Made by a program: the position numbers and the translations under genes | Shown: positions 7,813-14,770 of the stretch, piece by piece | How positions within the stretch are numbered: position 1 is the stretch's first letter | Layout of the letters: each line of letters starts with the position of its first letter | NCBI GenBank assembly: GCA_028717105.1 | Contig: JAQUOM010000020.1 | Coordinates: forward strand, 1 to 19,790 | DNA: 19,790 nucleotides | Origin: Candidatus Omnitrophota bacterium | GTDB taxonomy: Bacteria; Omnitrophota; Gorgyraeia; Velamenicoccales; Velamenicoccaceae | Reading direction: 5' to 3' | Notes under the pieces: generated by a model | Told to the model about the DNA's origin: nothing | The model's input: the letters and a program-made list of their open reading frames with translations, nothing else | The model's database searches: none

Positions 7813-9486
7813 TTACTCCCACTCGATGGTCGCCGGGGGCTTGGAACTGATATCGTAAACGACCCTGTTGATCCCCTTGACTTCATTAATGATCCGGGTT
7901 GAAACCTTGCCAAGGAACTCAGGTTCAAGCTTCACCCAGTCAGCCGTCATGCCGTCGCTGGAAGAAACACAGCGCAACGCAACGGCATTCTCATATGTCC
8001 TTTCGTCGCCCATGACCCCGACGGATTTCACGCACAGCAGGACGCAAAAAGACTGCCAAACTTCCTGGTAGAGGCCGGCCTTGCGGATCTCGCTGAGAAA
8101 AATTTCATCTGCAGCCCGCAAAACCTGCAGACGCTCCGGCGTCACCTCGCCCACGATACGGATCGCCAGGCCCGGGCCCGGAAAAGGCTGCCTGTGAATG
8201 ATCTCCTGGGGCAAACCCAGCTGCTTGGCCAGCTCCCGGACCTCGTCCTTAAAGAGTTCCCGCAGCGGTTCAATCAATTTCAGATTCATTTTATCAGGCA
8301 GGCCGCCGACATTATGATGCGTCTTGATCTTGGCCGATGGAGACCCCGCAACTGACACAGACTCGATGACATCGGGATACAGCGTCCCTTGAGCAAGATA
8401 CTTTACGCGGCGAATCTTCTTGGCTTCCTCTTCGAAAACCTTGATAAATTCTTCGCCGATCATCTTGCGTTTTTGTTCAGGATCGGTCACGCCTTTAAGA
8501 CGTTTCAAGAAACGGCTCTGCGCGTTGACAAAATCCAGGTTCATATGCAAGTTACCGCGGAATGTTTCCTTGATCTCTTCCGGTTCACGGTTGCGCACGA
8601 GACCATTATCCACAAAGATGCAGCGCAATTGCCTGCCGATCGCCCTATGGATCAAGACGGCGACAACGGAAGAATCCACGCCGCCGCTTAAACCGCAAAC
8701 CACGCTGTCTTTACCGACCATCTGCCGGATCTGCAGGATCGCATCCTTGATAAACGCTCCCATTTCCCAACTGGGACGGCAACGGCAGATCCTGTAAAGA
8801 AAGTTTGAAATGATCTCGGAACCGCGGGCCGTATGCACGACCTCGGGATGGAACTGGACGCCGAATATCTTGCGGTCTCGACTGGCGAATGCCGCATTCG
8901 GCGTACTCAGCGTATGCGCGACAGAAACAAACCCCTTGGGCAGGGACGAAACGTAATCTCCGTGGCTCATCCAACATGTGATATTCCCGGGCAGGCCGCT
9001 GAAAAAATCCGCATGGTCGTCAATAAAAAGCTCCTGCCTGCCGAACTCGCGTTCCCTCGTCCTCCTGACCTTGCCTCCGAAATGCTGCGCAATCAATTGC
9101 TGGCCGTAACATATGCCGAGGATGGGAATTCCCAGCTTAAAGATCCCCTTATCGCACTTAGGACTCTTGTCGTCATAAACGCTGGCGGGTCCGCCGGAAA
9201 GAATCAGGCCTTTCGGCGCATACTTCCTGATCTCCTCCACCGTGATCTTGTGGGGGACAATCATGCTGTAGACCTTGTTTTCCCGGACGCGGCGGGCAAT
9301 CAACTGTGTATACTGTGACCCGAAATCAAGGATAAGGATCGCATTCTTCTGCTGAAGGCTTGTGGAACGCAAATCGCCTGCCTTGGACTGCGGTTTCTTC
9401 CCTGACGGTCTCTTGGCCGCCCTCTTCTTCGGATGTTTCTTTGCAACCGGCGCTTTTTTTCTCTTCAAAGTCTTTTTGGCCTTCAC
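7813..9486 (-). CDS. guaA: GMP synthase (glutamine-hydrolysing) with basic N-terminal tail
   Basis: Converts XMP to GMP using glutamine and ATP in the cytoplasm. The class I amidotransferase domain (about 48-235) has Cys126 in GICYGQQ and His213/Glu215 in GVQFHPE. The ATP pyrophosphatase domain has the P-loop CGLSGGVDSS (264-273), and the dimerisation domain ends with the canonical KPPATIEWE. The protein is 557 residues; the usual length is about 510-525. The excess is an N-terminal tail of about 47 residues with 18 Lys/Arg in the first 40 and no acidic residue before position 38, like histone H1 or AlgP tails. The GTG start overlaps the guaB3 stop as GTGA, which supports the long form and translational coupling. 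An in-frame TTG near residue 39 could give a tail-less form. Confidence 0.95.
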   Translation of the reverse strand: MKAKKTLKRKKAPVAKKHPKKRAAKRPSGKKPQSKAGDLRSTSLQQKNAILILDFGSQYTQLIARRVRENKVYSMIVPHKITVEEIRKYAPKGLILSGGPASVYDDKSPKCDKGIFKLGIPILGICYGQQLIAQHFGGKVRRTREREFGRQELFIDDHADFFSGLPGNITCWMSHGDYVSSLPKGFVSVAHTLSTPNAAFASRDRKIFGVQFHPEVVHTARGSEIISNFLYRICRCRPSWEMGAFIKDAILQIRQMVGKDSVVCGLSGGVDSSVVAVLIHRAIGRQLRCIFVDNGLVRNREPEEIKETFRGNLHMNLDFVNAQSRFLKRLKGVTDPEQKRKMIGEEFIKVFEEEAKKIRRVKYLAQGTLYPDVIESVSVAGSPSAKIKTHHNVGGLPDKMNLKLIEPLRELFKDEVRELAKQLGLPQEIIHRQPFPGPGLAIRIVGEVTPERLQVLRAADEIFLSEIRKAGLYQEVWQSFCVLLCVKSVGVMGDERTYENAVALRCVSSSDGMTADWVKLEPEFLGKVSTRIINEVKGINRVVYDISSKPPATIEWE

Positions 9487-10643
9487 TTTCCCATCCCCAC
9501 TCTCTGCACAACCTGAAAGATCTTGCCTTCAGTCTGTATGGAAGGTGCGATAATGATCTCTGTGAACTGCATGTCTTTGATGGTGCCCGCCCCCAGGCAA
9601 CCCATGGATGTCGTCAAGGCACCCATCAGGTTCTGCGAGCCGTCATCGACCTTGGCCGGCCCGAAAAGGATCTCTTCCAGTGATCCGGTGGTCCCGACGT
9701 AAACACGCGTACCGCGAGGCAGGTTGGCGTGCGATGTCGCCATGCCCCAGTGATAACCGCGCCCGGGCGCTTCCACGGCCCTGGCAAAAGCCGACCCGAC
9801 CATGACAGCGTCGGCCCCGGCGGCAAAAGCCTTGCATATCTCGCCGCCGATACGCATGCCGCCGTCCGTGATCATCGGAATATATTTCCCTGTCCTTTTA
9901 AAATAATAATCCCTCGCCGCCGCAGCATCGATCGTTGCCGTGACCTGGGGAACGCCGATCCCCAGCACCCCGCGCGTGGTGCAGGCGGCACCCGGCCCCA
10001 CGCCGATGAGAAGCCCGGCAGCGCCGGTATCACACAACTCCAGCGTCACTTCATAAGTGACGCTATTACCAAGGATCACAGGAATGTTCCGCTTGGCGCA
10101 GAATTTTTTCAGATCCAGCGCTTTGTAGGCTTTCGCAATATGCCGCGTGGTCGTAACGGTCGATTGGACGACAAAAATATCGGCGCCGCTCTCTTCGGCG
10201 ATCGCAGCGAACCGTTCGGCGTTCTGCGGGATACAGCTGACGACAGCCGGCGCCTTTTTCTTCTTGATCTCTTCGACACGCGTGGCGATCAGTTTTTCTT
10301 TGATCGGCTTAACATACACTTCCTGGACCAGGCGCGTGGCCTCCTGGGGAGAAGCCTTGGCGATGGCTTCCAGCACCTCATCCGGGTTCTCATAACGGGT
10401 CTGGATACCGTCCAGATTCAGGACCGCGATCCCTCCCAGCCGCCCCATTTCCGTGGCGAATTTTACATCCACAACCCCATCCATGGCCGCAGCCAGGATC
10501 GGGCATTTGTAGCGCTTGCCGGCCAACTCCCAGGATGGATCGACTTCCGCGGGATTGATCGTGGTCATGCCCGGTACAAGCGCCACCTCATCAAATCCGT
10601 AACATTTTCTGGCTCTTCGATTTATTCCAATCCACTCACCCAT
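9483..10643 (-). CDS. guaB3: GuaB3-type IMP dehydrogenase family protein
   Basis: A 386-residue TIM-barrel protein of the IMP dehydrogenase/GMP reductase family, without the CBS pair seen in classical GuaB (about 490 residues). Its pattern follows the GuaB3 group known from actinobacteria and cyanobacteria: YGFDEVALVPG near the start, AAAMDGVVDV, NLDGIQTRYE, GNSVTYEVTL, EAPGRGYHWGMAT, and an end in GMGK. The active-site loop GPGAACTTRGVLG carries Cys221, the expected covalent catalyst. The likely reaction is IMP to XMP with NAD, feeding GuaA, whose gene follows with a four-base overlap. GGAGG lies four bases before the ATG, and a strong promoter lies upstream. GMP reductase activity is the main alternative; the guaA linkage argues against it. 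Confidence 0.88.
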   Translation of the reverse strand: MGEWIGINRRARKCYGFDEVALVPGMTTINPAEVDPSWELAGKRYKCPILAAAMDGVVDVKFATEMGRLGGIAVLNLDGIQTRYENPDEVLEAIAKASPQEATRLVQEVYVKPIKEKLIATRVEEIKKKKAPAVVSCIPQNAERFAAIAEESGADIFVVQSTVTTTRHIAKAYKALDLKKFCAKRNIPVILGNSVTYEVTLELCDTGAAGLLIGVGPGAACTTRGVLGIGVPQVTATIDAAAARDYYFKRTGKYIPMITDGGMRIGGEICKAFAAGADAVMVGSAFARAVEAPGRGYHWGMATSHANLPRGTRVYVGTTGSLEEILFGPAKVDDGSQNLMGALTTSMGCLGAGTIKDMQFTEIIIAPSIQTEGKIFQVVQRVGMGK

Positions 10644-10682
10644 AACGCCTCCACCAATAATAGCCCCTAAAAAATATGTGAT

Positions 10683-10711
10683 AGTCTACACAAGAAAAGC
10701 CCCCTTGTCAA
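10683..10711 (-). promoter_or_regulatory. Sigma70-type promoter of guaB3-guaA
   Basis: On the minus strand a perfect TTGACA (10706-10711) is followed after exactly 17 bases by TAGACT (10683-10688). It lies about 40 bases before the guaB3 start. The -35 overlaps the stop codon of the upstream response-regulator gene, so the guanine operon can be transcribed on its own. Confidence 0.75.
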
Positions 10712-11496
10712 GGCGAACCTTCCAGGGACCGCGCCCCACCGGAACACAGAATACTCGACAACATCGCTTCGAGCACGCTGAAATTGAACGGCTTAATAAG
10801 ATAATCACAGGCACCCATGGCCGTGGCCTGGTCCACTATATCCTGCGCCTGCAAGGCCGTGACCATAACGACCTTTGCGCGGGGATTGATATTCCTGATG
10901 CGTTTCAGCGTCAAAAGCCCATCCATGCCTGACATGGTTACGTCTAAAAGGACGAGGTCAAAAGGGCGAAGCCGGAATTTTTCCAGACACTCTTCGCCGC
11001 TGGAAGCCGTTTCTGCGTCAAAACCCTTCCTGTTAAGGAAATGAGCCACGGTCTCGCGCCCCTCCAGCTCGTCATCAACCACAAGGATACGGCTGCCGAC
11101 TTTTCGGGTCTCAAACGGTACGCGGACCCTCTCTTGGCGCAACACGGATACAATCGCCTTGGTGATCTCGGGATCTTCGAAGTTTTTCGGCAGGAAAGCG
11201 CTCACGCCCGCTTCTTTAATAAACGCATCGAAAAACGGCCCTGAAGGCAAAAACCCCAGCATGATGATCTTGACGTCTTTATCAAACTCCCTGATTTTTT
11301 TCACCAGCGAAAACCCGCTGTCATCGCCTTTCTGGTCGGAAACGATAATCAGGGTAGGCCGTTCATTTTTGAGGAGTTCCAACAACGCCGAACCGGAAGG
11401 AAGTGTCAAGACCCCGCAGCCGATACGCGAGATCATCTCGTAGAGGAAATCCCGCGCCTTCACATCTTCTTCAACTATAAAAACTCTTTCCAGCAT
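10708..11496 (-). CDS. Response regulator with two receiver domains, the first degenerate
   Basis: A 262-residue cytoplasmic signalling protein with two CheY-like receivers and no visible output domain. The second (about 136-252) is canonical: Asp141/Asp142 pocket, Asp185 phosphoacceptor in LVLLDVTMSGMDG, Thr213 and Lys235. The first (about 4-122) aligns with the same spacing but has Glu9/Glu10, Ser53 at the phosphoacceptor position (next residue Asp54), Gly81 in place of the Thr/Ser, and Lys104. It is therefore probably a pseudo-receiver. The partner kinase is not in the window. It lies between groEL, which ends in a terminator, and the guaB3 promoter, so it is probably transcribed alone. 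No Shine-Dalgarno precedes the ATG, and a candidate promoter ends only a few bases before it. Confidence 0.88.
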   Translation of the reverse strand: MLERVFIVEEDVKARDFLYEMISRIGCGVLTLPSGSALLELLKNERPTLIIVSDQKGDDSGFSLVKKIREFDKDVKIIMLGFLPSGPFFDAFIKEAGVSAFLPKNFEDPEITKAIVSVLRQERVRVPFETRKVGSRILVVDDELEGRETVAHFLNRKGFDAETASSGEECLEKFRLRPFDLVLLDVTMSGMDGLLTLKRIRNINPRAKVVMVTALQAQDIVDQATAMGACDYLIKPFNFSVLEAMLSSILCSGGARSLEGSP

Positions 11497-11509
11497 AGGT
11501 TAGGGATAT

Positions 11510-11538
11510 ACGATAACACGATTTCCGCAGCAAGGCAA
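11510..11538 (-). promoter_or_regulatory. Candidate promoter for the two-receiver regulator
   Basis: TTGCCT (11533-11538) and TATCGT (11510-11515) on the minus strand are 17 bases apart, four of six consensus bases each. The predicted transcript would start only about six bases before the ATG at 11496, which lacks a Shine-Dalgarno, so the mRNA may be leaderless. An overlapping choice, TTGCTG with TATATC, would start even closer. Confidence 0.4.
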
Positions 11539-11557
11539 TAAAAACATGGGGCCGGGC

Positions 11558-11639
11558 AATAAAAAGGGTTAAGGTCGAGACCTCATCGTCAAGAAAACAA
11601 AACCTGGCGTTTTCTCAACCCAAAACCTCAACCTTAACC
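11558..11639 (-). terminator. Word-repeat dyad with U-run after groEL, probable terminator
   Basis: GGTTAAGGTCGAG (from 11567) pairs with CTCAACCTTAACC (ending 11639) with one mismatch, and an inner stem AGAAAAC (11592-11598)/GTTTTCT (11609-11615) closes the top. On the minus strand the outer stem is followed by C and TTTTTATT (11558-11566), an intrinsic terminator arrangement 37 bases after the groEL stop. The outer stem is made of GGTTAAGG/GGTTGAGG-like words, resembling the other spacer repeats here. No gene is seen in 11497-11675. Confidence 0.7.
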
Positions 11640-11675
11640 GCTTTCTATTCACGAACAAAACAAACCCTATGGACT

Positions 11676-13310
11676 CTAATACATTCCGCCCATTCCGCCG
11701 CCCGGAGGCATAGCCGGCATCCCCGGTTTATCTTTTTCCGGGATGTCCGTAATCAGGGCTTCGGTCGTCAACAGTAACGACGCAATACTGGAGGCGTTCT
11801 GAAGAGCAGACCGCGTCACCTTGGTCGGATCGATGATGCCCGCCTCGATCATATCAACGAATTTATCCTGGGCCACGTCGTAACCCACGTTCTTTTTTTC
11901 GGATTTCACACGCTGAACCACCACGGAGCCGTCAACGCCGGCATTCGCGGCCAACTGCCTTAAAGGCTCTTCCAAGACGCGGCGGACGATATTGACGCCC
12001 ACCTTTTCGTCTTCTTCGGCAACCTTTGTGTTTTCAAGCGCTGCCACGCAGCGGATGAGGGCGACGCCGCCGCCGGGAACGATACCTTCCTGCACAGCCG
12101 CGCGGGTCGCATGAAGCGCATCTTCAACCCGGGCCTTCTTCTCTTTCATCTCCGTCTCGGTCGCCGCACCCACGTTGATCACCGCGACGCCTCCGGCCAG
12201 CTTGGCCAGCCGTTCCTGGAGCTTCTCCTTATCATAATCCGAATCGCTCTGCTCGATCTGCTTCTTGATCTGCGCGATGCGTCCGTTGATCGCCTGGGTT
12301 TTTCCGGCGCCTTCGATAATGGTCGTATCATCCTTGTCAACCTTAACCCTCTTGGCGCGTCCCAGCATATCCAGGTCAACACTTTCAAGTTTAATACCAC
12401 GATCTTCCGTAATGGCTTCACCGCCGGTCAGGACAGCGATATCCTCGATCATGGCCCTGCGCCTGTCACCGTAGCCGGGAGCCTTCACCGCACAACAGGA
12501 CAACACACCTTTGAGCCTGTTAACGACCAGGGTCGTCAAGGCTTCGCCATCCACATCCTCCGCGATAATCATCAGAGAACGGCCGGAACGGGCGATTTTT
12601 TCCAAAAGGGGTAAAATATCTTTAATAGAAGATATTTTCTTTTCGTAAATGAGGATATAAGGCTCTTCGAGAACGGCCTCCATCCTCTCGGCATCCGTCA
12701 CGAAATAAGGAGACAAATACCCCTGGTCGAACTGCATCCCCTCAACGACATCCAGGGTCGTCGCCGTGGATTTGGCCTCTTCGACCGTGATCACGCCGTC
12801 TTTGCCGACTTTTTCCATGGCCTCGGCAATGTCGGAACCGATCCTGCTGTCGCCGTTGGCGGCGATCGTGGCGACCTGAGCGACCTCCTTCTTATCCTTG
12901 ATGCTCGTCGAAAGCTTCTTCAGATCCTCGACCACGACATCGACCGCCTTTTCAATGCCCCTTTTCAGGGCCATCGGATTGATCCCGGCGGTCACATTTT
13001 TCAAGCCTTCCCGATAAATCGCTTCCGCCAAGACAGTGGCGGTCGTTGTGCCGTCACCGGCGATATCGGAAGTCTTCTCGGCAACTTCCTTGACCATCTG
13101 AGCGCCCATGTTTTCAAACGCATCCTCCAGGTCGACCTCTTTGGCCACCGTCACGCCGTCCTTGGTAATGGTCGGCGATCCGAATTTTTTGTCCAGGACA
13201 ACATTGCGCCCCTTGGGACCGAGAGTCACCTTCACCGCCTTTGCCAGCTGTTCAACCCCTCTCAGGACGGCGCGCCTCGCTTCATCGCTAAATAGTAACT
13301 GCTTTGCCAT
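11676..13310 (-). CDS. groEL: Chaperonin GroEL (60 kDa)
   Basis: ATP-dependent folding chaperonin forming a double seven-subunit ring in the cytoplasm with GroES. The 544 residues are the usual length. The start MAKQLLFSDEARRAVLRG, the ATPase signatures KVTLGPKGRNVVLD and GDGTTTATVLAE, and GIVPGGGVALIR are intact. It ends in the Gly-Met-rich tail GGGMGGMY that projects into the cavity. AGGAGG lies six bases before the ATG. groES lies upstream across an unusually long 160-base spacer filled by a large inverted repeat; a word-repeat terminator follows. Regulation is by the CIRCE operator in front of groES, assuming co-transcription. Confidence 0.98.
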   Translation of the reverse strand: MAKQLLFSDEARRAVLRGVEQLAKAVKVTLGPKGRNVVLDKKFGSPTITKDGVTVAKEVDLEDAFENMGAQMVKEVAEKTSDIAGDGTTTATVLAEAIYREGLKNVTAGINPMALKRGIEKAVDVVVEDLKKLSTSIKDKKEVAQVATIAANGDSRIGSDIAEAMEKVGKDGVITVEEAKSTATTLDVVEGMQFDQGYLSPYFVTDAERMEAVLEEPYILIYEKKISSIKDILPLLEKIARSGRSLMIIAEDVDGEALTTLVVNRLKGVLSCCAVKAPGYGDRRRAMIEDIAVLTGGEAITEDRGIKLESVDLDMLGRAKRVKVDKDDTTIIEGAGKTQAINGRIAQIKKQIEQSDSDYDKEKLQERLAKLAGGVAVINVGAATETEMKEKKARVEDALHATRAAVQEGIVPGGGVALIRCVAALENTKVAEEDEKVGVNIVRRVLEEPLRQLAANAGVDGSVVVQRVKSEKKNVGYDVAQDKFVDMIEAGIIDPTKVTRSALQNASSIASLLLTTEALITDIPEKDKPGMPAMPPGGGMGGMY

Positions 13311-13324
13311 TTGATTCCTCCTTT

Positions 13325-13471
13325 AATGAGCGCACGATTTACGGAACTTTTTAGTGACGTAAATCGCAGGCGCGAATTAAACCCGGCATTCATTTTATAT
13401 AACATGAGTGCCGGGTGAATTCAGACACATGACTTACGTCGCGAAACAGCTCCGTAAGCCATGTCCTCATT
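13325..13471. repeat. Composite inverted repeat filling the groES-groEL spacer
   Basis: Two inverted copies of about 68 bases (13325-13393 and 13404-13471) meet around a ten-base centre. By my manual alignment they match at about 49 of 68 positions. Each copy carries its own palindrome: 13336-13365 (GATTTACG/CGTAAATC) and 13428-13463 (CATGACTTACG against CGTAAGCCATG, one mismatch). These two palindromes are 23/30 identical to each other in inverted orientation. The centre is a third stem, ACCCGGCATTCAT (13381-13393) with its near-complement at 13404-13416. The transcript could fold as three hairpins or one long one. The layout resembles a pair of inverted REP units (BIME-like). Confidence 0.8.
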
Positions 13472-13764
13472 CACTTCTTCACAATCGCTAAAATATCTTC
13501 TTCGCGGACGATCAGATATTCCTCGCCGTCCTTTGTTGCCACTTCGGTCCCGGAATATTTTCCGTAAAGAACGATGTCGCCTTCCTTGACGTCCGGTTTC
13601 TGAACCGTTCCGTTCTCCAAGACCTTGCCTTTACCAACGGCAACGACCTTTCCCTCCTGCGGCTTCTCTTTAACGGTATCCGGAAGAACAATACCGCCTT
13701 TCGTTTTTGAGTCAGCCTCCAATGGCTTAATGATGACCCTGTCTCCTAACGGTTGAAAGTTCAT
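13471..13764 (-). CDS. groES: Co-chaperonin GroES (10 kDa)
   Basis: The 97-residue lid of the GroEL chamber, of standard length. MNFQPLGDRVIIKPLE opens the beta-barrel. The mobile loop that docks on GroEL is ADSKTKGGIVLPDTVKEKP, followed by GKVVAVGKG and the end GEEYLIVREEDILAIV. The frame is open 18 codons further upstream, but the ATG at 13764 follows AGGAGGAGG closely and gives the family start. It is first in groESL, about 150 bases after a strong promoter and 54 bases after the CIRCE operator, so heat-shock control by HrcA is expected. The stop overlaps by one base the inverted repeat that separates it from groEL. Confidence 0.98.
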   Translation of the reverse strand: MNFQPLGDRVIIKPLEADSKTKGGIVLPDTVKEKPQEGKVVAVGKGKVLENGTVQKPDVKEGDIVLYGKYSGTEVATKDGEEYLIVREEDILAIVKK

Positions 13765-13818
13765 GCCTCCTCCTTTTGTTTTGGGGTGACGGTCTCCTCG
13801 ATGAAGGCGGATGACCAT

Positions 13819-13845
13819 TTAGCACTCCATGAAGCAGAGTGCTAA
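13819..13845. promoter_or_regulatory. CIRCE operator (HrcA binding site)
   Basis: A perfect CIRCE element: TTAGCACTC (13819-13827), nine bases, GAGTGCTAA (13837-13845), matching the consensus at all 18 arm positions. CIRCE binds the HrcA repressor, whose activity depends on GroEL, so groESL is predicted to be derepressed on heat shock. The hrcA gene is not in this window. Confidence 0.97.
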
Positions 13846-13922
13846 CAACAGATTTCAAAAAAACGCAAATCCCAGACCAACAGAAAATTGCGTATCGGCC
13901 CTCTTAGCTTTTGCGAATGAGA

Positions 13923-13951
13923 ATTTTAGTAAATTTTCTTTTGCTTGTCAA
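13923..13951 (-). promoter_or_regulatory. Sigma70-type promoter of groESL
   Basis: On the minus strand a perfect TTGACA (13946-13951) and TAAAAT (13923-13928) are separated by exactly 17 bases. Transcription would start near 13915, about 70 bases upstream of CIRCE and 150 before groES. A nearer promoter could exist, but I see none as good. Confidence 0.75.
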
Positions 13952-13982
13952 GCTTTTTTTCTATGATTCCGCCGTATTTCAC

Positions 13983-14768
13983 TCAATAAGGCTTGCGCAT
14001 ACCGGTCTTTTGGCTCTCGGCAAGCATCGCCAACCCCTCAAGGATGAGATGCTCGTCAACCGTTTTCATATACCGGCTGAAAGACTTCACCAGGGAAGCA
14101 TCTCCTCCTGTAACGACGACCTGGTAGCCGCGGCATTCTTTCTCGAGCAAGCGTCCGATGATGCCGTCGCAGAGGCTGGCCGCGCCGTAAACAATCCCTG
14201 CGCGAATACTCGAGGCGGTATCGCGGCCGATAAGTTCGATCGGTTTCGCCAATTCCACAAAAGGCAGAAGGGCGGTTTTTTTATTTAACGACTCCTGCAT
14301 CAGCCTGAGGCCCGGAGCGATCAATCCTCCCAGATATTCTTCCTTGCGCGACACAATATCAAAGGTAATCGCTGTCCCGAAATCAACCACGATCAATCCC
14401 TTGCCGAACAACTTCAAAGCCGCATAAGCATTCACCAGACGGTCTTGGCCCACCTGGGACGGGATCCTGTATTTGTTCAACAACGGGACGCAGAAATCCT
14501 CTCCGGCTATCTTGCAAGCCGTCCCTAAAACCCGCTTCACCAGAAGCCGCAGGCGCGGGTTTATCTGAGGCACAACACTGCAGGCATAAACGGCCCCTTC
14601 GGAACACTGTCCCAAAAAAGGCCGCAAACGCCCCTTGAACAAGGCGGCAGCCGCCCCCCTGGCGTTACCCAGGCCGGCTGTCGGGATCTTAAACGAAGAC
14701 AAAACCTTCGAGCCCTCGAGGATCCCGACGGTCGTGTTGGTATTACCGATATCGATGGCGACCGTCAT
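13983..14768 (-). CDS. coaX: Type III pantothenate kinase
   Basis: Phosphorylates pantothenate, the first step of coenzyme A synthesis, in the cytoplasm. The 261 residues match the ASKHA-fold CoaX family. DIGNTNTTVG (6-15) is the phosphate loop with Asp6, GQDRLVNAYAA (108-118) includes the catalytic Asp109, DFGTAITFD (129-137) binds nucleotide, and GGLIAPGL and VVTGGDA complete the set. The frame is open 21 codons further upstream inside birA, but the ATG at 14768 gives the usual MTVAIDIGNTNTT, has an AGGGTAGG-like site just before it and starts two bases after the birA stop, implying coupling. The birA-coaX pair is a frequent bacterial arrangement. The groESL promoter lies just after its stop. 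Confidence 0.96.
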   Translation of the reverse strand: MTVAIDIGNTNTTVGILEGSKVLSSFKIPTAGLGNARGAAAALFKGRLRPFLGQCSEGAVYACSVVPQINPRLRLLVKRVLGTACKIAGEDFCVPLLNKYRIPSQVGQDRLVNAYAALKLFGKGLIVVDFGTAITFDIVSRKEEYLGGLIAPGLRLMQESLNKKTALLPFVELAKPIELIGRDTASSIRAGIVYGAASLCDGIIGRLLEKECRGYQVVVTGGDASLVKSFSRYMKTVDEHLILEGLAMLAESQKTGMRKPY

Positions 14769-14770
14769 GC

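Noticed and set aside
9729..10670. Long plus-strand reading frame (313 codons) opposite guaB3
   Set aside because: It is antisense to a clearly conserved enzyme, has no recognisable domain and is rich in the Arg/His/Asp pattern typical of shadow frames.
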